Counted from the stretch's first letter, positions 48,121-57,312 are shown. The stretch: 64,000 bases of DNA from Verrucomicrobiota bacterium (GCA_038744685.1 JBCDMB010000006.1:32176-96175); one strand, 5' to 3'. Numbers and translations: made by a program. Notes: generated from the letters alone by a model not told the origin.

Positions 48121-48942
48121 TCACTCCTGCAAAGAAGAATTTTCGCTGCTACTCAAAAGGGCCTCAATCTCTTCGCAAAAGTCGTTTGAGCCGGCGACAA
48201 AGGGAGTCGAGCGGGCTTTCAAATCGAACAGTTGCAGTGGAAACGCAGGATCCCGAAGAAAACGATAGGGAACATCAAACTCACGAAAGAACGCCACAAA
48301 GGCAGCGATATCCCAGACTTTAACCTTAAAGTCCACCGCACCCTTGAGATGACCCAGGGCGACGTATACCCCTTCCATCGTGCTCGACCCAAGGGACCTC
48401 ACTCGCTCGCGGTTCAAGACGGAGAGCAACTTTTCCAATATTCCTTTCGAGAGGGGAAACTGAATTCCGATCGGAGTCTGCTCTCCCAGATCCGCCACCC
48501 GCCTTTCCACTTGCTGGTCGCCGACAAAGATGCCTCGCCCGGCACCACCATGAATGAGTTGTCGTCCTGCAAAGTCGTAGACCCATCCGTAAACAGGCAT
48601 ACCATTTTCCAACAATGCCAAAGAAATGGCGCAGTTCGGCATTCCGATCGCAAAATTGTTCGTTCCATCCACTGGATCAAGAATCCAGCAAAAACGACTG
48701 ACCAGGGGTTTGGGGGAGTCGAGATCCAACTCCTCGCTACAACAATCATCTTCTGAGAATTCACGTGCGATCCCACTCATGATCGAGTCCGAAATGATCC
48801 GGTCGGTTTCCGTGACCCGGCTTGCATCACTTTTCCATTCGCTCTCAACGGCACCAAAAGAATTGTGAAAGGGGAGAATCTGGGAACGCATCAAGTCGAG
48901 GCCAACGGTGATCCTCCTGTCGATTTCTGAGCCCTGGGGCAT
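48121..48942 (-). CDS. Inositol-monophosphatase-family phosphatase
   Basis: A 273-aa Mg-dependent phosphatase. The metal motif is WILDPVDGTNNFAIGMPNCA (DPxDGT), with the first acid in the EE region around LD and the C-terminal KVWDIAAFVAFFREF (WDxAA). It acts on inositol phosphates, 3'-phosphoadenosine phosphate or histidinol phosphate; the exact substrate cannot be read. Its start overlaps the aminotransferase stop by one base, so they form an operon with the membrane protein downstream. Confidence 0.88.
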   Translation of the reverse strand: MPQGSEIDRRITVGLDLMRSQILPFHNSFGAVESEWKSDASRVTETDRIISDSIMSGIAREFSEDDCCSEELDLDSPKPLVSRFCWILDPVDGTNNFAIGMPNCAISLALLENGMPVYGWVYDFAGRQLIHGGAGRGIFVGDQQVERRVADLGEQTPIGIQFPLSKGILEKLLSVLNRERVRSLGSSTMEGVYVALGHLKGAVDFKVKVWDIAAFVAFFREFDVPYRFLRDPAFPLQLFDLKARSTPFVAGSNDFCEEIEALLSSSENSSLQE

Positions 48943-50201
48943 TATCCGGGAATCACGACCGGGTGAGATTCCACCATTTCCTCAAGACATTCCGACGCAA
49001 TGGAAATCGCTTCGTCTACCGATTCATCATCATGGGCTGCACTCAGAAACCAATTGTGGTGGGGATGAAAAAACGCGCCCTTACGAACCGCCCGGGTGCA
49101 AAAATCCTGAATCTTTCTCAAATCTCGATCGTCTTCAAAAAATGGATACGGTGCGGCCCTTGGACCCGTGCACCGAAGCGAATAGCCAAACCGGCTGGCT
49201 GCATCGCTCAACCCCCGGCAGAGTCGATCCCCTACTCTCTCGATTTTCTCTGGTATATCGTCCCGCTCAATCACCATCAAGCAGGTCCTAGCAGCCGCCA
49301 TAGCATCTGCATTATTCCAGTAACTTCCGGTGAGAAAGACCTTAGCTGCGGCCGATTTCAACGAGTCCCGACCGACCGCGGCCGAAATCGGAAAGCCGTT
49401 GCCCAAAGCCTTGCAGTAGCAGGCGATGTCCGGCTGAAAGCCGAATCGCTGATGCGAGCCACCGGTATGCAAGCGAAAGCCCGTCCGAATATCATCCAGA
49501 ACCAAGACCACTCCCTGTCGATTACATTCCTTCTGCACTTCCAAAAGAAATCCATCTTCCGGCATTTCGGAGGGAGCGAACGAAGGGTGGTGGTAGGGAG
49601 TAACGAAGATTGCGGCAACTTGGCCTGAGAACGCATTCAGCATTCCGCGAAAGGATCCCAAGTCGTTCCACGTAAAACGGTGTATGTGTTGCCGGTCTTC
49701 TTCAATAATTCCACCGAAGCCGGGAGCGCACCATGCGTCGACCCCATGGTAAGCACCTTTAAGCATCAGGATCTTCTTGCGACCAGTTGCCTCACGAGCC
49801 ACCTGAAGCGCCCAAGTCGTCACGTCGGAGCCATTCTTTCCAAAAACCGCCCAATCGGCGAAGTCCACCCGGTCTACGAGAAGCTCTGCAAGCTCCACAA
49901 ACCCTCGGGACGGTTGGTTATACAAATTTCCTTTGCTCTTGGCTTCGGAGGCCGCTTCTTCTACCTCTGGATGGTGATAGCCAAGGACAATCGGTCCAAA
50001 TCCGCACATGAAATCCAGGTAGACATTGCCGTCTACATCGGTGAACCGACAACCCTCAGCAGATTCAGCAAAGTAGGGAAAGACTCCCGGCAAACCGGCA
50101 GCGGGGCTAGTGTGCCCATACACGCCACCTGGCACCACCCGCACAGCCCGTTCAAAAAGAGAACGGGATTCGGCGAGACGACTATCGGAAAAAGCTGACA
50201 T
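48942..50201 (-). CDS. Class III aminotransferase (GSA-like)
   Basis: A 419-aa PLP enzyme similar to glutamate-1-semialdehyde aminomutase. Start block ERAVRVVPGGVYGHTSPAAG, FTDVDGNVYLDFMCGFGPIV, AVFGKNGSDVTTWALQVARE, MLKGAYHGVDAWCAPGFG, VLVLDDIRTGFRLHTGG and the PLP Lys in YCKALGNGFPISAAVG. GSA has the SGTEA motif where this protein has KNGSDV, so it is more likely a related aminotransferase or mutase of unknown substrate than HemL itself. Confidence 0.85.
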   Translation of the reverse strand: MSAFSDSRLAESRSLFERAVRVVPGGVYGHTSPAAGLPGVFPYFAESAEGCRFTDVDGNVYLDFMCGFGPIVLGYHHPEVEEAASEAKSKGNLYNQPSRGFVELAELLVDRVDFADWAVFGKNGSDVTTWALQVAREATGRKKILMLKGAYHGVDAWCAPGFGGIIEEDRQHIHRFTWNDLGSFRGMLNAFSGQVAAIFVTPYHHPSFAPSEMPEDGFLLEVQKECNRQGVVLVLDDIRTGFRLHTGGSHQRFGFQPDIACYCKALGNGFPISAAVGRDSLKSAAAKVFLTGSYWNNADAMAAARTCLMVIERDDIPEKIERVGDRLCRGLSDAASRFGYSLRCTGPRAAPYPFFEDDRDLRKIQDFCTRAVRKGAFFHPHHNWFLSAAHDDESVDEAISIASECLEEMVESHPVVIPG

Positions 50202-50262
50202 TCTTGGCCTATTACAGAAAAGTTATCTTCACGGTTTATCAGGAAGTCAATTTTCCGGCACT

Positions 50263-51027
50263 TTACGCTTTTACCGACTGCAAGTCACGGATTCGAGCGG
50301 TCCCCGGGAAGCAGTCTACGAACTCCTGTGGAATCGCGGATCCCACCTTCATGACCCGGCCACCTTCTTTCCACTGCAAACGAGAGGCGTGCAGAAAAAG
50401 CCGGGAACCCCGACTCTTCTGCCGAAATAACCGATTTGCCCTAAAATCACCATATTGACGATCACCCAGAATCGGCAGTCGATGGGCAGCGGCTTGGACC
50501 CGGAGTTGATGGGTCCGACCCGTCCTCGGCTGAAGCTGGAGCAAAGTCAACGGAAGAGCATTTCGCGAGAATGTGATCTCACGACCTCTCGTTTCAGCGG
50601 CTATCCCACTTGCTCCAACCTCAACCCTGATCTTGCCACTCACCCGCTTCTTTACCAACCGATCCGTCCAGGAAAACTCCCTGTCGCGGGGTCGTCCGAC
50701 GACGATTGCCCAATAGTCCTTTTTCACGCGACCTTCCTCCCAAGCGCGACGAAACCAATTCGCCTTTTCGCCGGTCGCTAACGTCAACAGCCCCGAAGTC
50801 GGACCATCCAGGCGATGACAAAGCCGCAGCGAAAGTTCCGACGTGACGGTAAATTCCTCTTTGTCGGGTTGATAGGGAAGACAGAGAACCGATCGCGATC
50901 GATCTCCTTCCTCATTGGGATGAGACAATACCCCTTCCGGCTTCTCAACCACAACCCAATCGACGCCCGACGAGGCCACCCTGACTCCACGGCACCAGGG
51001 AAGCGCCCTCCACTCTGACGGAATCAT
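50263..51027 (-). CDS. RluA-family pseudouridine synthase
   Basis: A 254-aa enzyme. The catalytic Asp lies in CHRLDGPTSGLLTLATGE (HRLDxxTSG). WVVVEKPEGVLSHPNE is the N-terminal KP block, and LLQLQPRTGRTHQLRVQAAA plus HRLPILGDRQYG are the C-terminal blocks. It has no S4 domain, so it resembles TruC/RluA. It isomerises uridine in rRNA or tRNA. It overlaps the TonB-like gene by 4 bp. Confidence 0.93.
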   Translation of the reverse strand: MIPSEWRALPWCRGVRVASSGVDWVVVEKPEGVLSHPNEEGDRSRSVLCLPYQPDKEEFTVTSELSLRLCHRLDGPTSGLLTLATGEKANWFRRAWEEGRVKKDYWAIVVGRPRDREFSWTDRLVKKRVSGKIRVEVGASGIAAETRGREITFSRNALPLTLLQLQPRTGRTHQLRVQAAAHRLPILGDRQYGDFRANRLFRQKSRGSRLFLHASRLQWKEGGRVMKVGSAIPQEFVDCFPGTARIRDLQSVKA

Positions 51028-52097
51028 CGGTAGTTGAACGTGATCTCCATTCTCGTGCGCTCACCCAAGGTGCGCACCATGTTCTCAGTCCAGATTCCGT
51101 AGGGTGCCCTCGCGTATATCGAATCAAGCGTAATCAGTGTACCAAGCTCGCCCGCAGTCGTCTCCACGATGCGGGCCTCATCAATAGACCCGTAACGATC
51201 GATGTAAAACTCCACCTTTACCGACGAAAAAGTAGAGTTCGCGCCCACGGAAACTTCTCGAATCAATCGATGCCATTCCGCCTGAATCGCTTCCAATGCT
51301 CGCTGGGTATAATCCCCAAAATCCGTGAGCCTCGAGTTGACCGCCAACTCACCACGGCGAGCTGCCCGCGCTTCCGAGCGGTTCAACGGGGCAAGCAAGA
51401 CCTCCGCTCCCACTTTCTTTCGCGGCAACGGACGAGCTGCAGGATTATTGAGCGAAGGCGATTGCTGCTCATTTGCCGAGTCCAAAGGTCCGTCATCGAG
51501 CACGATGGAACCCGGCCGACGGTCGGGTTCATCCACCCTGTTTTGCTCCCCCTCTTCTTGAGTGGGTATTCGGGTGCCTTCTCCTTCTTCGACCGGTTTT
51601 ACCCAATCCGGTGTTTCACGTTCGGCACGGGGAGCGAGATCTCCAAGAGTTCCTCCACCCGCTTCGACTGGGGGCTGCTCTGTAGCAGCCTCACTGTAGA
51701 CCCCCGGCTGAAACTGTTCTCTCGTATCCCCTCTTTCGAGGAAAGTCTGGGATAGATCATCGGAATCCCGAGAAGGGAAGTCCGACTCCGAATCCGCAAC
51801 GGGTTCTGGCTCTGCGGCCTGCTGATCACGGGCCCCAAAGTTAACCGTTTCATCCGGAGGGTTCGAGGGAACGTTCGGATTGGGCTCCACGAAACGCTCG
51901 TTGAATGGCTGTACATAGACCTCAATCTGTCGGTTTTGATTTTCTTCCGCCTTGCGGACCGAACTATCAGAAAAAGCAGAGTCGAGCTGCCAAGCACCCG
52001 TCCAATTGACTGCCACTGATATCCCAATTGCCAGTAGCCACACTGCAAGACGACCAGACCAAGTGGTCTTCCGAACCTCTCCAAACCAATTTGTCAT
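51024..52097 (-). CDS. TonB-like periplasmic-spanning protein
   Basis: A 357-aa protein. One N-terminal TM (about residues 15-37, GRLAVWLLAIGISVAVNWTG), then a long Pro/Glu/Asp-rich disordered region (about 50-250) and a compact C-terminal domain of about 100 residues (FGDYTQRALEAIQAEWHRLI, FSSVKVEFYIDRYGSIDEAR, ENMVRTLGERTRMEITFNYR). This is the layout of TonB/TolA proteins, and FYIDRYGSIDEARIV recalls the TonB_C 'G.v.d.rv' pattern. It may partner one of the ExbB/ExbD motors (17290 or 9488). Sequence identity to TonB is low, so the call is tentative. Confidence 0.65.
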   Translation of the reverse strand: MTNWFGEVRKTTWSGRLAVWLLAIGISVAVNWTGAWQLDSAFSDSSVRKAEENQNRQIEVYVQPFNERFVEPNPNVPSNPPDETVNFGARDQQAAEPEPVADSESDFPSRDSDDLSQTFLERGDTREQFQPGVYSEAATEQPPVEAGGGTLGDLAPRAERETPDWVKPVEEGEGTRIPTQEEGEQNRVDEPDRRPGSIVLDDGPLDSANEQQSPSLNNPAARPLPRKKVGAEVLLAPLNRSEARAARRGELAVNSRLTDFGDYTQRALEAIQAEWHRLIREVSVGANSTFSSVKVEFYIDRYGSIDEARIVETTAGELGTLITLDSIYARAPYGIWTENMVRTLGERTRMEITFNYR

Positions 52098-52312
52098 CCT
52101 TAAACCCCAACCACGCTAGGTCGGCTTATCCTCAAACTCAACAAGGTTCCTGGACTCTCCAAAAGCACTATGCTGCGACCTTTTACTCCCTGTCGGTGCC
52201 TTGGTAGGTGATACCCGGGTGCCAAACAAAGCTTCCCGCCTATCAAGTTTCGTTCAACACCTACTACATTTTTTCCTAGCGGTTCTCCCGCCCAACGGAC
52301 ACCTTACCACCT

Positions 52313-53269
52313 GTGCTACGATATTTCCTGAAACGATTGTTGATTTCGATTCCGGTCCTTTTCGCAGTAGCGACCATCACTTTCTTCCTTGTTCGAGCTG
52401 CACCAGGGGATCCGTTTTCCGACGAGAAAAAAATCCCCGAAACGAGTCGCGAAGAAATCGTAGCCTTCTACGGACTCGATAAACCCATCTACAAACAGTA
52501 TTTTCAATTCCTTGGAAATATCGCGCGGCTTGACCCCGGATACTCCTACTCGCACTCCGGTTACACGGTACTTGAGATCGTCTCCCACCACTTCCCCATA
52601 ACGCTCGCCTACGCTTTACCCGGATTTCTCCTCGCGCTGCTTCTTGGCATTCCTCTCGGATCGATCGCGGCACTTCATCATGGTAAAGCGGGCGATGGTC
52701 TTGCCTCCAGTCTCGCAATGATAGGAATCTGCTTACCGACTTTTGTCATTGGTCCCCTGCTCGCACTCTTTTTTGGAGGAATTCTAGGTATCCTACCCTC
52801 GGTCGGATGGGTTTCAGCCGCTCAGTTTGGAGGGACGTTTCTACCCTGGACCTATCTAGTTCTGCCTACATTGACTCTTGCCATTCTCTACGCCGCTTTC
52901 ATCACTCGGCTCTCAAGGTCAGGCTTAATTGAAACCCTGCAAAGCGATTTCATTCGTACTGCGCGAGCAAAAGGTCTTTCTTCCCGCCGAATTCTCTGGA
53001 GACATGCGCTTCCGGTGAGCGTGCTTCCCGTGGTCAATTTTCTCGGGCCTGCCCTTGCGGGAATTCTGACCGGGTCTTTCATAATAGAAACAATCTTCAA
53101 TATCCCCGGCCTCGGCCAGTTTTTCGTAGAGGCGGCTATTGATCGCGACTACCCTCTTCTCCTCGGCTTGGTGGTGTTTTACGCGGCCCTAATCCTCGTC
53201 TTCAATCTCTTGGTCGATCTGGCTCAAGGAGCCTTAAATCCAAGAATCCGGGAAGGTATCGGAAAGTGA
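52313..53269 (+). CDS. OppB/DppB-type ABC transporter permease
   Basis: A 318-aa inner-membrane permease starting at GTG 52313 (LRYFLKRLLISIPVLFAVAT). Typical blocks: FFLVRAAPGDPF near the start, YGLDKPIYKQYFQFL, PITLAYALPGFLLALLLGIP, IRTARAKGLSSRRILWRHAL (EAA-like loop) and LTGSFIIETIFNIPGLGQFF. It forms one half of a peptide or oligopeptide importer. It overlaps the OppC gene by 4 bp. The binding protein and ATPase genes are not in the window. Confidence 0.92.
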   Translation: MLRYFLKRLLISIPVLFAVATITFFLVRAAPGDPFSDEKKIPETSREEIVAFYGLDKPIYKQYFQFLGNIARLDPGYSYSHSGYTVLEIVSHHFPITLAYALPGFLLALLLGIPLGSIAALHHGKAGDGLASSLAMIGICLPTFVIGPLLALFFGGILGILPSVGWVSAAQFGGTFLPWTYLVLPTLTLAILYAAFITRLSRSGLIETLQSDFIRTARAKGLSSRRILWRHALPVSVLPVVNFLGPALAGILTGSFIIETIFNIPGLGQFFVEAAIDRDYPLLLGLVVFYAALILVFNLLVDLAQGALNPRIREGIGK

Positions 53270-54465
53270 ACACTCCAGCCGATTTTTCCGCTTCCGCCAC
53301 GTCAGGACTCTTTCGCAAGCTGATTCATCGACCCATTGCCGCTGGGTCTCTCGCGGTATTCTTATTGATCACAATCGCCTGTTGGATTCTCCCGGTCCTT
53401 TGGATTTACGACGCAAACGAGACTCGATTGTCACTCGGTGCCAGCGCCCCATTTGCAAAGATTTTTTCGCTACAACCGACTGGCGAAAACACCGTACCGA
53501 GGTTGATCGACGAAACGAGGGCCCAACATTTGATCCGTGGCGGAGCTCTCCAGTTAGGAGGGAAAAGTCAGCTTGCTCTCGAGCCTGGAAACCAAATTGC
53601 GTGGGTTTCCATCCCTCCGGTCGTCAAAACGGAGAAGGGTGCCAGTGTTCGACCCGTCTGGTTAGCACCTCAAGACATAGAGGTCTATCTCCAGCACCTG
53701 GAGAATGGCCTTCCCGATGGATTCAATTCATTGCCCGGACCTCTGGAAGATTACGTTGAGGAATTTATCATCGAACCCTCAGGTCTCACCTTCCCTTTTG
53801 GAACCGACCCGCTGGGTAGGGACCTTTTCTCTCGCAGTCTTGAAGGGGGTCGCATTTCGCTCGCGGTAGGTCTCGTAGCAACAGTGGTCTCTGTCTTGAT
53901 CGGAGTGTTCTACGGAGGAATTGCCGGATACTTTGGAGGTTGGATCGATTCGGCAATGATGCGGCTGGTAGATATCCTCTACGCACTTCCGTTTCTCATT
54001 TTCGTAATTCTTTTGATGGTCGTCTTTCCGCAGTCCCTTTTACTCCTTTTCCTCGCGATCGGAGCCGTCGAGTGGCTGACTACAGCACGAATTGTTCGAG
54101 GAGAGGTGCTGGCCCTGCGGAAGCTTCCGTTTGTCGAGGCAGCGCAATGCCTCGGGCTCAGGCATACAACAATTCTCGGTCGCCATATTCTTCCGAACAC
54201 CCTTCCACCCGTAATCGTCTACGCCACTCTCACGGTGCCCACGGTAATCCTCCTAGAATCTGTTCTCAGTTTTCTCGGACTTGGAATCCAACCGCCGAAT
54301 AGCTCCTGGGGGGTTCTTCTCAACGAAGGAGCGGAACGCATGCAAACCTACCCTTGGATGCTTGTCTTTCCTGCGATTCTCTTTGCCCTCACTCTCCTGA
54401 GCCTCAATCTCCTTGGAGATCACTTACGGGATATACTCGATCCAAAGTCGAGAAAACGAGGATAG
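53266..54465 (+). CDS. OppC/DppC-type ABC transporter permease with large insert
   Basis: A 399-aa permease. TM1 at about 25-48, then a hydrophilic insert of about 110 residues (about 52-165), then the normal OppC core: FPFGTDPLGRDLFSRSLEGG, FYGGIAGYFGGWIDSAMMRL, YALPFLIFVILLMVVFPQS, RGEVLALRKLPFVEAAQCLG (EAA loop) and ESVLSFLGLGIQPPNSSWG. Typical OppC is about 300 aa and reaches the GTD motif near residue 75-85, whereas here it is at 179-181. The insert lies on the periplasmic side. Paired with OppB. Confidence 0.9.
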   Translation: MNTPADFSASATSGLFRKLIHRPIAAGSLAVFLLITIACWILPVLWIYDANETRLSLGASAPFAKIFSLQPTGENTVPRLIDETRAQHLIRGGALQLGGKSQLALEPGNQIAWVSIPPVVKTEKGASVRPVWLAPQDIEVYLQHLENGLPDGFNSLPGPLEDYVEEFIIEPSGLTFPFGTDPLGRDLFSRSLEGGRISLAVGLVATVVSVLIGVFYGGIAGYFGGWIDSAMMRLVDILYALPFLIFVILLMVVFPQSLLLLFLAIGAVEWLTTARIVRGEVLALRKLPFVEAAQCLGLRHTTILGRHILPNTLPPVIVYATLTVPTVILLESVLSFLGLGIQPPNSSWGVLLNEGAERMQTYPWMLVFPAILFALTLLSLNLLGDHLRDILDPKSRKRG

Positions 54466-54600
54466 GGTTTCTATCGAATTCTGCACCGCGCCAGAGACCG
54501 CACCCGCAGGGATTCTCCTAAAACACTAAAGGGATCTAGTGTGGTGTCAGCGAAGTTCGTTTCTAAACAATTCGCTGTTTCAGCCAAAGAGTCGCTGGAG

Positions 54601-54741
54601 GGTCCGCGTCTCGCGGACCGTTTGATTTTCTGCATTGCCAAGGATTACGGACACCGAGACGGCGTCCCTCCATGGTTGGGGATGTTAATCTGTAGATTAA
54701 TTCCCGGACTCCAAACTAGATCGCAGCTAGTTTGCTACGTT
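54601..54741. repeat. Array of four short hairpins
   Basis: Between oppC and the ClpP-like gene: GGTCCGCG-TCT-CGCGGACC (54601-54619), GGACACC-GAGAC-GGCGTCC (about 54649-54667, one mismatch), TTAATC-TGTA-GATTAA (about 54686-54701), and AAACTAG-ATCGCAG-CTAGTTT (about 54714-54734). The last ends within 10 bp of the stop codon of the ClpP-like gene (54742-54744). The 276-bp gap holds no gene. It may combine terminators with a REP-like element. Confidence 0.55.
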
Positions 54742-56235
54742 CTACTGCCAACGGTAAAAGTTGTGCGGATCGTGCATGAAGTAAAAGTCATAGGGCTGTG
54801 GACGAGGCAGGATCACATGATCGGGAACGTCTTGCCTCGCCCTAACCAAGTCCTCGGCACCCGCCTCGCCAGAAAAGAAAAACCAATAAAAGGGCTGCGG
54901 GGCGCTATCTGTCGGCTTCTTCAATATGCCTTCCTCACGAACCTCGGTAACGATATGATCCACCCAACTGAGCTCCTGCGCAACATCTGCGAACTCCTCC
55001 CAATCCCCGCGTGAATTCTCCTCATACATACGCTCGTAAAATTCCTCGAGCGAAATCCCCATCTTATCGACAACCTGTCCGTGCAGCCGCCGCGCCCACT
55101 CTTCAAACACATCCACCTGCTCGTTCTGCTCAGTCAGGTTTCCAAAACTCACTCCAAAAGGCTGATGGTGCAGAAGAATTGCATTCGGGTAGGCGTATGA
55201 TTGCTCTGCGATAGTCGTGATCACCGCTGCCATACTAGCTGCGAAAGACTTAACGACGACGTGAATCGGAGCATCGGACGACTCGATACTCTTCATGATA
55301 CGGTAGCCCTCCATCACAGATCCTCCAGGCGAGCTGTTAATCACGATAAAAATCGGAGCTTCTGGGTCCTGGTTGTTGAAGAAGTCGATCCGGCGACTAA
55401 CGAAATCAGCTGTGCCCGTCATGATGGGGCCATCGAGAGGAATACGACGATCCGAAATTGAAAGGACTCCGTCCTGAAAAGGTTGATCTGGATACTCGGG
55501 GGCTACCCCGATTTGGACACGGAGCGATTCCTCTTTCTGACGCCTTTGAAGTTCGGTGTTCAATTCCGAGAGCTCGATGTCCCACTTGATTTTCTCCAGA
55601 CTCAGGCGCTTGGATTCCAAGTCAATCTCCTGCATGGCCGCTTGGGCTTGAAGTTGTACCCCTTTCAACTCCTCAGCCCGCTTTTGGTTCTCCAGTGCCA
55701 ATCGCTGCTTTACCAGCTCCAGCTCTGCCATTTCAGACTTAAATTGTTCGGTCTCGAAAGAACGCTCAGCAGACATACGCATTTTCTCTGCTTCTTTTTC
55801 AGCCAACTCGTTTTTCAGCTTTTGCTCCGCGAGCTGTAACTTCGCCTGAAGACTTTCCCGCTCCACAGCCAACTCCGCAGTCTCCCTCTCGCTCCTTGCC
55901 TTCAATACAGCAAGTTCGTTCTGCAGCCGATTTACCTCGAGCTCCGTCTCCTGTAAGTCGTTCTTCAATCGCTGTTGGCGGAGTTCGTACTCGATCTTGA
56001 GGCGTTCAAGTATCGCCCTTTCTTCCTGCAACTCCTGCTTTAGTTTTTCATCGAAAAGCCTGTTCGAGGCAGCGATATCATCGGCGATACTCTCATTCGC
56101 ATCCTTTGTAGACGGATTCTCAGCAACGTCTTTCCCGGAAGCGATCGGCTCGCTACCTACGGATGCAGACTCCTCACCAAAGAGGGTAGTCAGAGTAAAT
56201 GCAAAAACTGCGAAAGTGGTTAGATACGGACGCAT
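54742..56235 (-). CDS. Exported ClpP-like serine protease with long coiled coil
   Basis: From ATG 56235 the protein is 497 aa. A signal peptide (RPYLTTFAVFAFTLTTLFGE) precedes an acidic linker, a heptad-rich coiled coil at about 55-240, and a ClpP domain at about 255-440. ClpP features: IFIVINSSPGGSVMEGYRIM (oxyanion loop), nucleophile S334 in SFAASMAAVITTIA, and H357 in AILLHHQPFGV. The usual third residue, Asp, is not clear at the aligned place (ERMYEENSRGDWEE). It ends with a Tyr/Phe/Trp-rich tail. ClpP normally works in the cytosol with an ATPase ring, so the export signal and coiled coil are unusual. A frame to 56316 adds 27 poor residues before the signal. Confidence 0.85.
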   Translation of the reverse strand: MRPYLTTFAVFAFTLTTLFGEESASVGSEPIASGKDVAENPSTKDANESIADDIAASNRLFDEKLKQELQEERAILERLKIEYELRQQRLKNDLQETELEVNRLQNELAVLKARSERETAELAVERESLQAKLQLAEQKLKNELAEKEAEKMRMSAERSFETEQFKSEMAELELVKQRLALENQKRAEELKGVQLQAQAAMQEIDLESKRLSLEKIKWDIELSELNTELQRRQKEESLRVQIGVAPEYPDQPFQDGVLSISDRRIPLDGPIMTGTADFVSRRIDFFNNQDPEAPIFIVINSSPGGSVMEGYRIMKSIESSDAPIHVVVKSFAASMAAVITTIAEQSYAYPNAILLHHQPFGVSFGNLTEQNEQVDVFEEWARRLHGQVVDKMGISLEEFYERMYEENSRGDWEEFADVAQELSWVDHIVTEVREEGILKKPTDSAPQPFYWFFFSGEAGAEDLVRARQDVPDHVILPRPQPYDFYFMHDPHNFYRWQ

Positions 56236-56523
56236 AGGGCAAGTGATTTGGTGTTGATGATGGTTCTGTCCGATTACAGGACCCTGAGGACCTAAACTTT
56301 TATCTCCGACGCACAAATCTTGTCAATCTTAAGGCCCCGGTCGGGACTAGGTTTAGTAACCCTCCGTCCAAAGTGTAGACCAAACCTACAGATACCTCCG
56401 GGACTCTCTCGATCCGAAGGCAAGAAAGCGAAATTGAGCATTACTTTCCTGTGGATGGATTAAACTTCGAACTAATCGTTTAGCTCGACACCCTATCCCA
56501 TAAGATATTTGTTCTTTCCTTAA

Positions 56524-57312
56524 ATGTGTCTGGTTAAAGCACTCGTTTTCGGACTTTTAGTGTTTAAGGCACTGCCAGCTAACGAAACTCGATTGTGGAC
56601 TTCTGTTGAGGGTTACAGCTTTCGCGGCACACTTATGAAAGTTGAGCCAGACAGAGTACTCATAAAACGAGAGTCTGATGACCAAGAGTTTTGGGTGTAT
56701 CGCACTCGTCTCTCACCGTCCGACCTTCTCGTAGTTAAAGGTTTTGAAGAGCTACGGCAAGAACGCGAAGATTCAGCACGGCGTATGTATTCTAGTATGG
56801 CTAGAAATGGAGACTTTGAAAGAAGACTACTGCACTGGGAAACGCCAAACGAGAGAGCGACAGTAGAGGTCGTATCGTCCAATAAGTGTCCGGTTCAGCC
56901 TGATTATTTCTACTCGGGGGAGTGGATGATTAGATTCGGCCACCGCCCAGATCTAAGCACGGGCCCGCCCTTTATAACTCAATTGATCACCCTACCTTCA
57001 GCCGGACAAAAAGTAAGGATCGAGGTGAATCTTCTACCAATCCAAGGTTCTGATAAATCGGATAATTCTGGGTTTTTCCGGCTTAGTTTAACGGATCCAG
57101 ATCTCCTTTACTATTCTAGGGATGGAGAGCCTGCTCCGAAATTTCCTTTTAGATCAAAAAGATTATCGGTAAACGGAGAGTGGAAAAAAATAGTGTGGGA
57201 GGTGGAAGAAAACTTCATCGAAAATCGGGACGTGAAGGTTGGGATCATGGGCGACCACAGTCACACCTATTACATCGACTATGTCAGTGTAACCCCTTTG
57301 GACGGGGGTTAA
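56524..57312 (+). CDS. Secreted SHD1-like domain protein
   Basis: A 262-aa protein with a signal peptide (LVKALVFGLLVFKALPAN). The first mature segment LWTSVEGYSFRGTLMKVEPD followed by RVLIKRESDDQEFWVYRTRL SPSD is the SHD1-like (SLA1 homology) pattern common in Planctomycetes and Verrucomicrobia. The rest is a beta-sandwich-like domain with segments VRIEVNLLPIQG and NRDVKVGIMGDHSHTYYIDY, resembling carbohydrate-binding modules. Base composition seems more A/T-rich than its neighbours. Function unknown. Confidence 0.75.
   Translation: MCLVKALVFGLLVFKALPANETRLWTSVEGYSFRGTLMKVEPDRVLIKRESDDQEFWVYRTRLSPSDLLVVKGFEELRQEREDSARRMYSSMARNGDFERRLLHWETPNERATVEVVSSNKCPVQPDYFYSGEWMIRFGHRPDLSTGPPFITQLITLPSAGQKVRIEVNLLPIQGSDKSDNSGFFRLSLTDPDLLYYSRDGEPAPKFPFRSKRLSVNGEWKKIVWEVEENFIENRDVKVGIMGDHSHTYYIDYVSVTPLDGG

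Noticed and set aside
48942-50201. hemL (glutamate-1-semialdehyde aminomutase) proper
   Set aside because: The overall similarity is strong, but the SGTEA-like motif is replaced by KNGSDV, so only a GSA-like class III enzyme is claimed.
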